Notes under the pieces: generated by a model
Databases searched by the model: none
What the model saw: the letters and a program-made list of their open reading frames with translations, nothing else
What the model was told of the DNA's origin: nothing
Program-made: the position numbers and the translations under genes
Shown: positions 47,699-61,067 of the stretch, one piece after another
How positions within the stretch are numbered: position 1 is the first letter of the stretch
Layout of the letters: each line of letters begins with the position of its first letter
Assembly (NCBI RefSeq): GCF_000720455.1
Contig: NZ_JOAK01000013.1
Coordinates: 62,001 to 126,000 of the forward strand
Direction of reading: 5' to 3'
DNA from: Streptomyces virginiae
GTDB lineage: Bacteria > Actinomycetota > Actinomycetes > Streptomycetales > Streptomycetaceae
Length of the DNA: 64,000 bases

Positions 47699-48526
47699 AT
47701 GACACGGATACGGGCCGCGGTGCTGGGTTCGCCCATCGAGCACTCGCTCTCACCGGTGCTCCACCGTGCCGCCTATCGGGAGCTCGGCCTCGACGACTGG
47801 TCGTACGACCGCTTCGGGGTCGACGAAGCCGCGCTCCCCGGGTTCGTCGCCGGACTCGGCCCCGAGTGGGCCGGGCTGTCGCTGACCATGCCGCTCAAGC
47901 GGGCGATCATCCCGCTGCTGGACGGCGTCAGCGACACGGCGGCCTCCGTCGAGGCCGTCAACACGGTCGTCCTCACGCGGGACGGCCGGCGCCTGGGCGA
48001 CAACACCGACATCCCCGGCATCGTCGCGGCGCTCCACGAGCGCGGCGTCGAGAAGGTTCCCTCGGCCGCCATCCTCGGCGCCGGGGCCACCGCCTCCTCG
48101 GCACTGGCCGCGCTCTCGCGGATCTGCACCGGCGAGGTCACGGCGTACGTCCGCTCCTCGGCGCGCGCCGACGAGATGCGGCAGTGGGGCGAGCGGCTCG
48201 GCGTCGCCGTCCGCACGGCCGACTGGTCCGAGGCGGCCGCGGCGCTCCAGGCGCCCCTGGTCATCGCGACCACCCCGGCCGGAGCCACCGACGAACTGAC
48301 CGCGGCGGTCCCGGCCGGCCCCGGCACCCTCTTCGACGTCCTCTACGACCCGTGGCCGACCGCCCTCGCCGCCGCCTGGTCGCAGCGCGGGGGCACGCTC
48401 CTGGGCGGCCTGGACCTGCTGGTGCACCAGGCCGTCCTCCAGGTCGAGCAGATGACCGGCCGCTCCCCGGCGCCGCTCGAAGTGATGCGGCGCGCGGGCC
48501 TCGCGGCCCTCTCCGGAGCCCACTGA
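47699..48526 (+). CDS. aroE: Shikimate dehydrogenase
   Basis: A 275-residue NADPH-dependent enzyme that reduces 3-dehydroshikimate to shikimate. The substrate domain has GSPIEHSLSPVLH and SLTMPLK; the nucleotide domain has the AILGAGATASSAL motif; GNT-type DNTDIPG is the shikimate-binding segment, and YDPWPT the typical C-terminal turn. Gene order mltG-aroE-aroC is conserved in actinobacteria. ATG start seven bases after mltG. Confidence 0.96.
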   Translation: MTRIRAAVLGSPIEHSLSPVLHRAAYRELGLDDWSYDRFGVDEAALPGFVAGLGPEWAGLSLTMPLKRAIIPLLDGVSDTAASVEAVNTVVLTRDGRRLGDNTDIPGIVAALHERGVEKVPSAAILGAGATASSALAALSRICTGEVTAYVRSSARADEMRQWGERLGVAVRTADWSEAAAALQAPLVIATTPAGATDELTAAVPAGPGTLFDVLYDPWPTALAAAWSQRGGTLLGGLDLLVHQAVLQVEQMTGRSPAPLEVMRRAGLAALSGAH

Positions 48527-48640
48527 GGCTCCGGCGCGGCCGGGCGGCCGGGCCTGCGAAACGGTCTTGGCGGGAATGTGACTACTCGCCGGTAATGTCG
48601 CCCGTTACCCTGTTCACCTGCACTTTTACAGGGGGATGGG

Positions 48641-48832
48641 ATGGACGGGACGGACACGGAGCAGGTACTGGCGTCGAAGTGGGATCTCCCCCTGGCGCTG
48701 TTCAGCCTGATCAGGGTGGCCTTCGGAGACCTGCCGGTCTGGGCCAAGGCCGTCGTCTTCGGACTCATCGGTTCCGTGGGCGTGTGGACGGCGATCAGCT
48801 GGCTCCGCGGCCGCCGCAGCCCCGCCCGCTGA
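48641..48832 (+). CDS. Small membrane protein (63 aa), unknown
   Basis: A 63-residue protein with one likely membrane helix (about residues 31-53) followed by a basic end (WLRGRRSPAR). A strong purine run, GGGGGATGGG, precedes the ATG at a ribosome-binding distance. It sits between aroE and aroC, as a small gene does in related genomes, and is supported by context more than by any motif. Confidence 0.7.
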   Translation: MDGTDTEQVLASKWDLPLALFSLIRVAFGDLPVWAKAVVFGLIGSVGVWTAISWLRGRRSPAR

Positions 48833-48965
48833 CCACCAAGGCGTCCGACAGCTGGACCGGGGCCCAAGAAACCACTCCGGACGTGGGAGGATTCGGGTGA
48901 GGCGGGTCCGGGCCGCGCACCCGATCGCGCCGTCGCAGTACCAGGCGCGAGCATGAGGAGCATCG

Positions 48966-52190
<3,225 letters not shown>

Positions 52191-52282
52191 CCCACCCGCC
52201 CGGTGGCCTGGTGGACGGCCGGGCCTCCGCGGTCATATAACGTTCTCGCATCAGTCGCAGGAACGAGACGGAGTGGCAGCGG

Positions 52283-53074
52283 ATGCACCAAGGAGTGGGT
52301 GGCGGGGCCTGGGGGCAGCCGGGGCAGCGTCCTGCGGCGCCCCCGCAGCCGCCAATACCCCCGGCGCAGGGCTGGCCGGGTGCGCACCCGCCCCCGCCGC
52401 CGTCCCAGCACCAGGCCCCGCCCCAGCACCAGGCCCCGGCGTCGCCGCCGCAGGTGCCGCCCGGGCCCGAGACCACCGGGCACATCCCGCTGCCGCCCGC
52501 GGTGGCGGGAACCGGCGGCGCCGTGCTCGCCGTACTGCTGATCGGGCCCGCCGGCGCGGGCAAGACCACCGTGGCCCGGCACTGGGCCAGCACCCGTCCC
52601 GTGCCCACCGCCCACGTCAGCCTGGACGACGTGCGCGAATGGGTCTGCTCCGGCTTCGCCGACCCGCAGGCCGGCTGGAACGAGCACTCCGAGGCGCAGT
52701 ACCGGCTCGCCCGCCGCACCTGCGGTTTCGCGGCCCGCAACTACCTGGCCAACGGCATCTCCTGCATCCTCGACGACGCCGTCTTCCCCGACCGGCCCGT
52801 GGTGGGACTGGGCGGCTGGAAGCGGCACGTGGGGCCGACGCTGCTGCCGGTCGTGCTCCTGCCCGGCCTGGAGATCGTCCTGGAGCGCAACGCCGAGCGC
52901 TCCGGCAACCGCCGGCTCTCCGACGAGGAGGTCGCCCGCATCCACGGCCGCATGGCCGGCTGGTACGGCTCCGGGCTGCCGATCATCGACAATTCCCAGC
53001 TCGACGTCGAAGGCACCGCCCGCGCCCTCGACGAGGCCCTGGCCAGGGCCCTCCCGGCACCGGGCGGCTGGTAG
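52283..53074 (+). CDS. P-loop ATP-binding protein, kinase-like, with Pro-rich N-terminus
   Basis: A 263-residue protein. Residues 1-75 are Pro/Gln/Gly-rich and look disordered. The remaining 185 residues form a single P-loop domain with Walker A GPAGAGKTT (88-96), the acidic LDDVREWVC strand, and RRLSDEEVARIHGRM near the C-terminus, which resemble small nucleotide or zeta-toxin-type kinases. The substrate is not apparent. A TATAAC -10-like box lies about 45 bases upstream. It follows aroQ in many streptomycetes. Confidence 0.75.
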   Translation: MHQGVGGGAWGQPGQRPAAPPQPPIPPAQGWPGAHPPPPPSQHQAPPQHQAPASPPQVPPGPETTGHIPLPPAVAGTGGAVLAVLLIGPAGAGKTTVARHWASTRPVPTAHVSLDDVREWVCSGFADPQAGWNEHSEAQYRLARRTCGFAARNYLANGISCILDDAVFPDRPVVGLGGWKRHVGPTLLPVVLLPGLEIVLERNAERSGNRRLSDEEVARIHGRMAGWYGSGLPIIDNSQLDVEGTARALDEALARALPAPGGW

Positions 53075-53201
53075 CGGCCCCCACACAGCCCGGGCGGGGG
53101 AGAGGGCGGGGGCGGCGGCCCGTCGCGGCGGGGGTCGTACCGCGCCTCGTCCGGACGCGCTCGCCGGGCCGGATCCGCAGGGCGCTCGTACGCTCGAAGA
53201 C

Positions 53202-54308
53202 ATGTCAGACGTGTACGCCGCCCGTCGGGGCCTGCTTCGCGACCGATGCGCCGCCGCGGGGAACGCCGCAGCGCTGATCACGCGTCCGGCGAACGTCCGC
53301 TACCTCTCCGGGGCGTCACCGCTCGGCGCCGTACTGCTCGTCGGACCGACCGAGGACGCGATGTTCTGCGCCGGCGCACCCACCGGCGAGGCCGACGAAG
53401 GCCGCCTCGACGAACACCTCCGGGTCACCGTGCTGGCCGGCCGCGGCGGGGACCCCGCCGTCGCGGCGGCCGACGCCGCCTCCTCCGTACGTGCCGACTC
53501 GCTCGCCGTGGAGGAGCACCACCTCACCGTCGCCCGGCACCGGGCCCTGCGGTCCGTCGCGCCCAGGCTGCGCCTCGCCGACCTCGGCAACGCGGTGGAG
53601 CAGCAGCGCCTCGTCAAGGACGAGGGGGAGATCGCCTGCCTGCGGATCGCCGCCGAGATCGCCGACCAGGCCCTGGGCGAGCTGCTGGAGTCCATCCTCG
53701 TCGGGCGCACCGAACGCCACCTCGCGCTGGAGCTGGAGCGCCGGCTCGTCGACCACGGTGCGGACGGCCCGGCCTTCCCGACCTCCGTCGGCACCGGCCC
53801 GCACTCCGGCCGCTCCCGGCACCGCCCCTCCGACCGCAGGGTGGAGGAGGGCGACTTCCTCTCCGTCTGCCTGGGCGCCAACTACCGCGGCTACCGGTGC
53901 GAGATCGGCCGGACCTTCGTCATCGGCACCACCCCGGCCGACTGGCAGATCGAGCTCTACGACTGCGTCTTCACCGCCCAGCGGGCGGGCCGGGAGGCAC
54001 TCCTGCCGGGGGCCGCCTACCGGGAGGTCGACCACGCGGCCCGGTCCGTACTGGACTCCGCGGGGCACGCGGAAGCCCTCGCTCCATGGACGGGACACGG
54101 TGTCGGCCTCGAAATCGACGAGGACCCGCAGCTTGCACCTACGGCAATGGGTAAACTGGACGCTTGCGTGCCGGTCACCGTCGAACCGGGGGTTCACCTC
54201 CCCGGCCGGGGAGGTGTCCGGATCGATGACACGCTCGTCGTACGCCCCGAGGCGGACGGCGGTCCCGAGCTACTCACCATTACGACCAAGGAGCTGCTCG
54301 CGCTCTAG
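53202..54308 (+). CDS. M24 (Xaa-Pro aminopeptidase-like) family protein with altered metal site
   Basis: A 368-residue protein with a creatinase-like N-terminal domain (1-130) and the pita-bread M24 domain. The usual five metal ligands, Asp-Asp-His-Glu-Glu, are altered: the first Asp is Cys223 (in SVCLGANY), the second is Glu234 (in CEIGRTF), His299 (TGHGVGLE) and Glu328 (VEPGVHLPGRGG) are kept, and the last Glu is Asp342. It may therefore be a weak or non-peptidase member. TACGCT at 53189-53194 is seven bases before the ATG, so a leaderless mRNA is likely. It comes before efp, as pepQ/pepP does in mycobacteria. Confidence 0.85.
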   Translation: MSDVYAARRGLLRDRCAAAGNAAALITRPANVRYLSGASPLGAVLLVGPTEDAMFCAGAPTGEADEGRLDEHLRVTVLAGRGGDPAVAAADAASSVRADSLAVEEHHLTVARHRALRSVAPRLRLADLGNAVEQQRLVKDEGEIACLRIAAEIADQALGELLESILVGRTERHLALELERRLVDHGADGPAFPTSVGTGPHSGRSRHRPSDRRVEEGDFLSVCLGANYRGYRCEIGRTFVIGTTPADWQIELYDCVFTAQRAGREALLPGAAYREVDHAARSVLDSAGHAEALAPWTGHGVGLEIDEDPQLAPTAMGKLDACVPVTVEPGVHLPGRGGVRIDDTLVVRPEADGGPELLTITTKELLAL

Positions 54309-54367
54309 CCCGCACTGCCGGGTAGTGCGCGCACCCGTGGTCTTCCAGTGCAGGAGATTCCGCAACC

Positions 54368-54934
54368 GTGGCTTCCACGAACGACCTCAAGAACGGCATG
54401 GTGCTCAAGCTCGACGGTGACCAGCTCTGGTCCGTCGTCGAGTTCCAGCACGTCAAGCCCGGCAAGGGCCCGGCCTTCGTGCGCACCAAGCTCAAGCACG
54501 TGCTCTCCGGCAAGGTCGTCGACAAGACCTTCAACGCCGGCACGAAGGTCGAGACGGCCACCATCGACCGCCGTGACATGCAGTTCTCTTACATGGACGG
54601 CGAGTACTTCGTCTTCATGGACATGCAGACCTACGACCAGCTGATGGTCGACAAGAAGGCTGTCGGCGACGCCGCCAACTTCCTCATCGAGGGCTTCACC
54701 GCCTCCGTGGCGCAGCACGAGGGCGAGGTGCTCTACGTCGAGCTCCCGGCCGCCGTCGAGCTCGTCATCGAGCACACCGACCCGGGCGTCCAGGGCGACC
54801 GCTCCACCGGCGGCACCAAGCCGGCGCGCCTGGAGACCGGCCACGAGATCCAGGTCCCGCTCTTCGTCAACACGGGCGAGAAGGTCAAGGTCGACACCCG
54901 CAGCAGCGACTACCTCGGCCGGGTGAACAGCTAA
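54368..54934 (+). CDS. efp: Elongation factor P
   Basis: A 188-residue three-domain OB-fold protein that relieves ribosome stalling at polyproline. The loop carrying the modifiable residue is KPGKGPA (30-36), with Lys33 at the tip. The last domain has [15 protein letters not shown] and is complete. GTG start with an AGGAGA site. nusB follows after two bases. Confidence 0.97.
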   Translation: MASTNDLKNGMVLKLDGDQLWSVVEFQHVKPGKGPAFVRTKLKHVLSGKVVDKTFNAGTKVETATIDRRDMQFSYMDGEYFVFMDMQTYDQLMVDKKAVGDAANFLIEGFTASVAQHEGEVLYVELPAAVELVIEHTDPGVQGDRSTGGTKPARLETGHEIQVPLFVNTGEKVKVDTRSSDYLGRVNS

Positions 54935-54936
54935 CC

Positions 54937-55371
54937 GTGGCTGCCCGGAGCAACGCGCGCAAGCGCGCCTTCCAGATCCTCTTCGAGGCCGACCAGCGCG
55001 GGGTGTCCGTCCGCGAGGTCCTCGCGGACTGGATCCGCCACGCGCGGTCGGACGACCGGCAGCCGCCGGTCAGCGCCTTCACGATGGATCTCGTCGAGGG
55101 TTACGCCGACAAGGTGAACCGCATCGACGACCTGATCGTCACCTACGCCGTGGACTGGGACCTCGACCGCATGCCGGTCGTGGACCGGAACATCGTGCGG
55201 CTCGGTGCCTACGAGCTGATCTGGGTGGACGACACCCCGGACGCCGTGGCCATCGACGAGGCCGTCCAGCTCGCCAAGGAGTTCTCCACGGACGAGTCCC
55301 CCTCGTTCGTGAACGGGCTGCTGGCCCGCTTCAAGGACCTGAAGCCGAGCCTGCGGCGCAGCGAGAGCTGA
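54937..55371 (+). CDS. nusB: Transcription antitermination factor NusB
   Basis: A 144-residue all-helical protein that binds boxA RNA with S10 during rRNA transcription. Marks are ARSNARKRAFQILFEAD at the N-terminus and the NIVRLGAYELIWVDD, AIDEAVQLAKEF, SPSFVNGLLA segments. The GTG follows the efp stop closely, so efp and nusB form one unit. A hairpin terminator follows. Confidence 0.97.
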   Translation: MAARSNARKRAFQILFEADQRGVSVREVLADWIRHARSDDRQPPVSAFTMDLVEGYADKVNRIDDLIVTYAVDWDLDRMPVVDRNIVRLGAYELIWVDDTPDAVAIDEAVQLAKEFSTDESPSFVNGLLARFKDLKPSLRRSES

Positions 55372-55409
55372 CCGCACGCCGCCCCACGGCAGCACCGGCA
55401 CCGCCATTC

Positions 55410-55445
55410 GGAAGGGCCCGCAACGCACGCGCTGCGGGCCCTTCC
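55410..55445 (+). terminator. Hairpin terminator after nusB
   Basis: Perfect 13-bp stem (55410-55422 with 55433-55445) with a ten-base loop, 38 bases after the nusB stop. Confidence 0.8.
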
Positions 55446-55488
55446 GTTGTCGCCCCTGCGTCCGCCGTGGCACGAGGGACGCAAAAAA

Positions 55489-55530
55489 CCGGTGGGTGCC
55501 GGGCCCCCGCAAGGGCCCGGCACCCACCGG
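55489..55530 (-). terminator. Intrinsic terminator of bldD
   Basis: An 18-bp perfect stem (55489-55506 with 55513-55530) with a CCGCAA loop. Read on the minus strand it is followed by a run of six T, a canonical rho-independent form unusual in this genome region. Confidence 0.9.
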
Positions 55531-55560
55531 TAAACGTTTCTGCTGGTCTGGAGCGTGAGG

Positions 55561-56061
55561 TCAGACGTCCTCGTGCGCCACCGCGCGACGGGCGTCCGCG
55601 TCCAGCACGCCCCAGCTGATGAGCTGCTCGGTCAGGACCGAGGGCGACTGGTCGTAGATGACGGCCAGGGTGCGCAGGTCGTCCTGGCGGATCGACAGCA
55701 CCTTGCCGTTGTAGTCACCGCGCTGGCTCTGGATCGTCGCCGCGTAACGCTGCAGCGGGCCGGCCTTCTCGGCGGGGACGCCCGCCAGACGCTCCAGGTC
55801 GAGGCGCAGCTTCGGCGGCGGCTCGGCCGCTCCGCCGGGAGTCGTGCCCGGCAGCAGTTCCTGCACCGGCACCCCGTAGAAGTCCGCCAGTTCGGCCAGG
55901 CGCTGGACGGTCACGGCGCGGTCCCCGCGCTCGTACGATCCGACCACCACGGCCTTCCACCGGCCCTGCGACTTCTCCTCGACACCGTGGAGGGAAAGGC
56001 CCTGCTGGGTGCGGATGGCGCGGAGCTTGGCCCCGAGCTGTTTGGCGTATTCGCTGGACAT
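55561..56061 (-). CDS. bldD: Developmental regulator BldD
   Basis: A 166-residue DNA-binding protein that, with c-di-GMP bound, holds back sporulation genes in Streptomyces. The N-terminal HTH (XRE type, 1-70) contains KLRAIRTQQGLSLHGVEEKS. The C-terminal domain carries the c-di-GMP motif RXD-X8-RXXD, here Arg114, Asp116, Arg125 and Asp128, in the same residue positions as published for BldD. Abutting BldD boxes lie about 80-110 bases upstream of the ATG, consistent with autoregulation. It is on the strand opposite to nusB and pyrR. Confidence 0.98.
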   Translation of the reverse strand: MSSEYAKQLGAKLRAIRTQQGLSLHGVEEKSQGRWKAVVVGSYERGDRAVTVQRLAELADFYGVPVQELLPGTTPGGAAEPPPKLRLDLERLAGVPAEKAGPLQRYAATIQSQRGDYNGKVLSIRQDDLRTLAVIYDQSPSVLTEQLISWGVLDADARRAVAHEDV

Positions 56062-56140
56062 AACGCTCCCGGACGCTGTGACGCTGTGACTGCATGGACA
56101 CTGCGACTACATAACTACGTGCGGCTCCGCCGCGCGGCTG

Positions 56141-56170
56141 GTAACTCACTGTGAGGTTACGCAGCGTTAC
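56141..56170. promoter_or_regulatory. Two abutting BldD boxes upstream of bldD
   Basis: 56156-56170 matches the BldD consensus nTnACnCWGnGTnAn at every defined position (GTAACGCTGCGTAAC on the minus strand). Immediately next to it, 56141-56155 matches on the plus strand with one mismatch (C for G at position 9). They are about 80-109 bases from the bldD ATG. Confidence 0.8.
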
Positions 56171-56279
56171 TTGGGTGCGTCAAGCCGAATGGTCTCCATC
56201 CCCCCGCGAGGGCGGCGCCAGCAGCCCCGTGGGCGCCCCCGCGCCGACCCCGGGTGCCGGGTCACCGTCGCCGCCCTGG

Positions 56280-56285
56280 TACCGT
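56280..56285 (+). promoter_or_regulatory. -10 box of the pyr operon
   Basis: TACCGT, 63 bases before the pyrR ATG and about 30 before the PyrR hairpin. It fits a transcript beginning near 56292. Confidence 0.4.
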
Positions 56286-56312
56286 GGGAGACGTACATCA
56301 GACGTCCTTTAA

Positions 56313-56924
<612 letters not shown>

Positions 56925-57035
56925 CCCACCACGACGACGGACCCCGGCGGGGTCCGCGCCGAGGCCTGCCCTGCCCGCCCGCACCCCTGCACGTCCGTCC
57001 GCCTGCATGCCCTCCCGACCTACGGAGCCATCCAG

Positions 57036-58028
57036 ATGAAGCGCCACCTCATCTCGGCCGCCGATCTCACGCGCGACGACGCCGTCCTGATCCTCGACAC
57101 CGCCGAGGAGATGGCCCGCGTCGCGGACCGGCCGATCAAGAAGCTGCCCACCCTGCGCGGCCTCACCGTCGTCAACCTCTTCTTCGAGGACTCGACCCGC
57201 ACCCGGATCTCCTTCGAGGCGGCCGCCAAGCGGCTCTCCGCCGACGTCATCAACTTCTCCGCCAAGGGCTCCTCGGTTTCCAAGGGCGAATCCCTGAAGG
57301 ACACCGCGCTGACCCTGGAGGCGATGGGCGCCGACGCCGTCGTCATCCGCCACCACGCCTCCGGCGCCCCCTACCGGCTCGCGACCTCCGGCTGGATCGA
57401 CTCCGCCGTCGTCAACGCCGGCGACGGCACCCACGAGCACCCCACCCAGGCCCTGCTGGACGCCTTCACCATGCGCCGCCGCCTCGTCGGCCGCGACGCC
57501 GGCCTCGGCAAGGACCTGAACGGCCGCCGGATCACCATCGTCGGCGACGTCCTGCACAGCCGGGTGGCCCGCTCCAACGTCCACCTGCTGCACACCCTCG
57601 GCGCCGAGGTCACCCTGGTGGCTCCGCCCACGCTCGTCCCGATCGGCGTCGAGACCTGGCCGTGCGAGGTCTCGTACAGCCTCGACGACGTGCTGCCGAA
57701 GTCCGACGCGGTGATGATGCTGCGTGTGCAGCGCGAACGCATGAACGCCGCCTTCTTCCCGACCGAGCGCGAGTACTCCCGCCGGTACGGGCTCGACGGC
57801 GACCGCATGGCCAAGATGCCCGAGCACGCCATCGTGATGCACCCCGGCCCGATGAACCGCGGCATGGAGATCACCGCCCAGGTCGCCGACTCCGACCGCT
57901 GCACGGCCGTCGAGCAGGTCGCCAACGGCGTCTCCACCCGGATGGCCGTCCTCTACCTGCTGCTCGGAGGCTCCGAGCCCGCCGTCACCACCACCCCCGC
58001 CGCCGCCCGTACCGAGGAGAGCAAGTAA
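57036..58028 (+). CDS. pyrB: Aspartate carbamoyltransferase, catalytic subunit
   Basis: A 330-residue enzyme joining carbamoyl phosphate and aspartate. The carbamoyl phosphate loop [28 protein letters not shown] and the aspartate site HPTQALLD and [10 protein letters not shown] are all present. No PyrI regulatory subunit is visible in the operon. It starts 111 bases after pyrR. The last ten residues are a variable tail. Confidence 0.97.
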   Translation: MKRHLISAADLTRDDAVLILDTAEEMARVADRPIKKLPTLRGLTVVNLFFEDSTRTRISFEAAAKRLSADVINFSAKGSSVSKGESLKDTALTLEAMGADAVVIRHHASGAPYRLATSGWIDSAVVNAGDGTHEHPTQALLDAFTMRRRLVGRDAGLGKDLNGRRITIVGDVLHSRVARSNVHLLHTLGAEVTLVAPPTLVPIGVETWPCEVSYSLDDVLPKSDAVMMLRVQRERMNAAFFPTEREYSRRYGLDGDRMAKMPEHAIVMHPGPMNRGMEITAQVADSDRCTAVEQVANGVSTRMAVLYLLLGGSEPAVTTTPAAARTEESK

Positions 58029-58030
58029 CC

Positions 58031-59344
58031 ATGAGCAAGATCCTTATCCGTGGCGCGAAGGTACTCGGCGGCGAGGCGCAGGACGTCCTGATCGACGGCG
58101 AGACCATCGCCGCCATCGCCCGGACGGGCGAAATCGACTGGAGTGGCACCGGCCTGTCCGCCGAGGGCGCGACCGTCATCGAGGCCGAGGGCCAGGTCCT
58201 CCTGCCCGGCCTCGTCGACCTGCACACCCACCTGCGCGAGCCCGGCCGCGAGGACTCCGAGACCGTCCTGACCGGCACCCGCGCCGCCGCCTCCGGCGGC
58301 TACACCGCCGTCTTCGCCATGGCGAACACCTTCCCGGTCGCCGACACCGCGGGCGTCGTCGAGCAGGTCTGGCGCCTGGGCAAGGAGTCCGGCTACTGCG
58401 ACGTGCAGCCCATCGGCGCCGTCACCGTCGGCCTGGAGGGCAAGCAGCTCTCCGAGCTGGGCGCCATGCACGAGTCCGCCGCCCGCGTCACCGTCTTCTC
58501 CGACGACGGCAAGTGCGTCGACGACGCCGTGATCATGCGCCGCGCCCTGGAGTACGTGAAGGCCTTCGGCGGCGTCGTCGCCCAGCACGCCCAGGAGCCC
58601 CGCCTCACCGAGGGCGCCCAGATGAACGAGGGCGTCGTCTCCGCCGAGCTGGGCCTCGGCGGCTGGCCCGCCGTCGCCGAGGAGTCGATCATCGCCCGCG
58701 ACGTCCTCCTCGCCGAGCACGTCGGCTCCCGCGTCCACATCTGCCACCTCTCCACCGCCGGCTCCGTCGAGATCGTCCGCTGGGCCAAGTCCCGCGGCAT
58801 CGACGTCACCGCCGAGGTCACCCCGCACCACCTGCTCCTCACCGACGAGCTGGTCCGCTCGTACAACGCGGTCTACAAGGTCAACCCGCCGCTGCGCACC
58901 GAGCGCGACGTCATGGCCCTGCGCGAGGCGCTCGCCGACGGCACGATCGACATCGTCGCCACCGACCACGCCCCGCACCCGCACGAGGACAAGGACTGCG
59001 AGTGGGCCGCCGCCGCCATGGGCATGGTCGGCCTGGAGACCGCGCTCTCCGTCGTCCAGCAGACGATGGTGGAGACCGGACTGCTCGACTGGGCGGGCGT
59101 CGCCGAGCGCATGTCCTTCGCCCCGGCGCGCATCGGCAGCCTGGACAACCACGGCCGTCCCGTCTCGGCAGGTGAACCCGCGAACCTGACCTTGGTCGAT
59201 ACCTCGTACCGTGGTGTCGTGGACCCCGCACACTTCGCCTCCCGGAGCCGCAACACGCCCTACGAGGGCCGTGAGCTCCCGGGACGCGTCACTCACACCT
59301 TCCTGCGGGGCCGGGCAACGGTCGTGGACGGGAAACTGGCGTGA
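58031..59344 (+). CDS. pyrC: Dihydroorotase
   Basis: A 437-residue zinc amidohydrolase cyclising carbamoyl aspartate to dihydroorotate. The metal ligands are in LHTHLREPG, the bridging-residue region [29 protein letters not shown] and ATDHAPH; this is the class I form. The ATG is two bases after pyrB and the stop overlaps the next GTG. Confidence 0.96.
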   Translation: MSKILIRGAKVLGGEAQDVLIDGETIAAIARTGEIDWSGTGLSAEGATVIEAEGQVLLPGLVDLHTHLREPGREDSETVLTGTRAAASGGYTAVFAMANTFPVADTAGVVEQVWRLGKESGYCDVQPIGAVTVGLEGKQLSELGAMHESAARVTVFSDDGKCVDDAVIMRRALEYVKAFGGVVAQHAQEPRLTEGAQMNEGVVSAELGLGGWPAVAEESIIARDVLLAEHVGSRVHICHLSTAGSVEIVRWAKSRGIDVTAEVTPHHLLLTDELVRSYNAVYKVNPPLRTERDVMALREALADGTIDIVATDHAPHPHEDKDCEWAAAAMGMVGLETALSVVQQTMVETGLLDWAGVAERMSFAPARIGSLDNHGRPVSAGEPANLTLVDTSYRGVVDPAHFASRSRNTPYEGRELPGRVTHTFLRGRATVVDGKLA

Positions 59345-59922
59345 CACCTGCAGTGATCCAACTGGCCGCCGAGGCCGCCGAACGACAGTCGGCGGAGGTG
59401 ACCGAAGTCGGTGCCCGCGTCGCGTGGGTGGTCGGCCTGGTCGTCTTCATCGCGTTCGTGTACTGGCTGATGCGGCAGGGCTGGAAATGGCGAGGCGCTC
59501 TGCAGAACGATCTGCCCGAGCTCCCCACCACCCCCGACGGTCTCCCCGCGCACCGGCTGGCCCTGACCGGCCGGTACCACGGCTCCACCACCGCCGGGCA
59601 GTGGCTCGACCGGATCGTCGCCCACGGTCTGGGCGTCCGCAGCCGGGTCGAGCTCACGCTCACCGACGCGGGCCTGGACGTGGTCCGACCGGGTGCAGGC
59701 GACTTCTTCGTACCGGCCGCGCAGCTGCGCGGCGCCCGCCTCGACAAGGGAATCGCGGGCAAGGTACTCACCGAGGGCGGTCTGCTCGTCGTCACCTGGG
59801 CGCACGGCGACAAGCTGATCGACTCCGGATTCCGCTCCGACCGCGCGGCCGAACACGCCGCATGGGTCGAAGCGATCAACCTCATGAACCCATCCATCAC
59901 GACGGAAGGCGCCGAACGATGA
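59341..59922 (+). CDS. PH-like domain membrane protein in the pyr operon
   Basis: A 193-residue protein with one N-terminal membrane helix (about 27-46) and a cytosolic beta-rich PH-like domain (about 65-185). Its function is unknown. It overlaps pyrC by GTGA and carA by ATGA, so it is made in step with pyrimidine enzymes. A similarly placed membrane protein lies between pyrC and carA in mycobacteria (annotated as a possible export or membrane protein), which suggests a conserved link with the pathway. Confidence 0.85.
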   Translation: MTPAVIQLAAEAAERQSAEVTEVGARVAWVVGLVVFIAFVYWLMRQGWKWRGALQNDLPELPTTPDGLPAHRLALTGRYHGSTTAGQWLDRIVAHGLGVRSRVELTLTDAGLDVVRPGAGDFFVPAAQLRGARLDKGIAGKVLTEGGLLVVTWAHGDKLIDSGFRSDRAAEHAAWVEAINLMNPSITTEGAER

Positions 59923-61059
59923 CGACCTCCACCAGGGGAGCAGCCAAAGCTCCCGCCGTACTCGTCCTGGAGGACGGCCGCATCTTCCGCGGCCGCGCCT
60001 ACGGCGCAGTGGGGGAGACCTTCGGCGAGGCCGTGTTCTCCACCGGCATGACCGGCTACCAGGAGACCCTCACCGACCCGTCGTACCACCGGCAGGTCGT
60101 CGTGATGACCGCCCCGCACGTGGGCAACACCGGCGTCAACGACGAGGACCCCGAGTCCTCCCGCATCTGGGTCTCCGGCTACGTCGTGCGCGACCCCGCC
60201 CGCGTCCCCTCCAACTGGCGCTCCCGGCGCACGCTGGACGAGGAACTCGTCAAGCAGGGCGTCGTCGGCATCTCCGGCATCGACACCCGCGCCCTGACCC
60301 GCCACCTGCGCGAGCGCGGCGCCATGCGCGTCGGCATCTTCTCCGGCGAGTCCTGGGTCGGCATCCGCGACGAGGCCCTCCTGGCCAAGGTCCGCTCCCA
60401 GCCCGAGATGAAGGGCGCCAACCTCTCCGCCGAGGTCGCCACCAAGGAGACGTACGTCGTCCCCGCGATCGGCGAGAAGCGCTTCACCGTCGCCGCCGTC
60501 GACCTCGGCATCAAGGGCATGACCCCGCACCGCATGGCCGAGCGCGGCATCGAGGTCCACGTGCTCCCCGCCACCGCCACCGTCGAGGACGTGTACGCGG
60601 TCGAACCGGACGGCGTGTTCTTCTCCAACGGCCCGGGCGACCCGGCCACCGCCGACGGCCCCGTCGCCGTCATGCAGGGCGTCCTGGAGCGCAAGACCCC
60701 GCTCTTCGGCATCTGCTTCGGCAACCAGATCCTCGGCCGCGCGCTCGGCTTCGGCACCTACAAGCTGAAGTACGGCCACCGCGGCATCAACCAGCCGGTC
60801 CAGGACCGCACCACCGGCAAGGTCGAGGTCACCGCGCACAACCACGGCTTCGCCGTCGACGCGCCCCTCGACAAGGTCTCCGAGACCCCCTACGGCCGCG
60901 CCGAGGTCTCCCACGTCTGCCTGAACGACCAGGTCGTCGAAGGCCTCCAGCTGCTCGACCAGCCGGCCTTCTCCGTCCAGTACCACCCCGAAGCGGCCGC
61001 CGGCCCGCACGACGCCGCGTACCTCTTCGACCGCTTCGTATCCCTGATGGAGGCCGAGC

Positions 61060-61067
<8 letters not shown>
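59919..61067 (+). CDS. carA: Carbamoyl phosphate synthase small chain
   Basis: A 382-residue glutaminase subunit that supplies ammonia to CarB. The nucleophilic Cys is in [10 protein letters not shown], and the His/Glu of the triad are in VQYHPEAA. The N-terminal domain has [11 protein letters not shown] and the TGMTGYQE segment typical of CarA. The ATG overlaps the previous stop; its own stop lies inside carB by eight bases. Confidence 0.97.
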
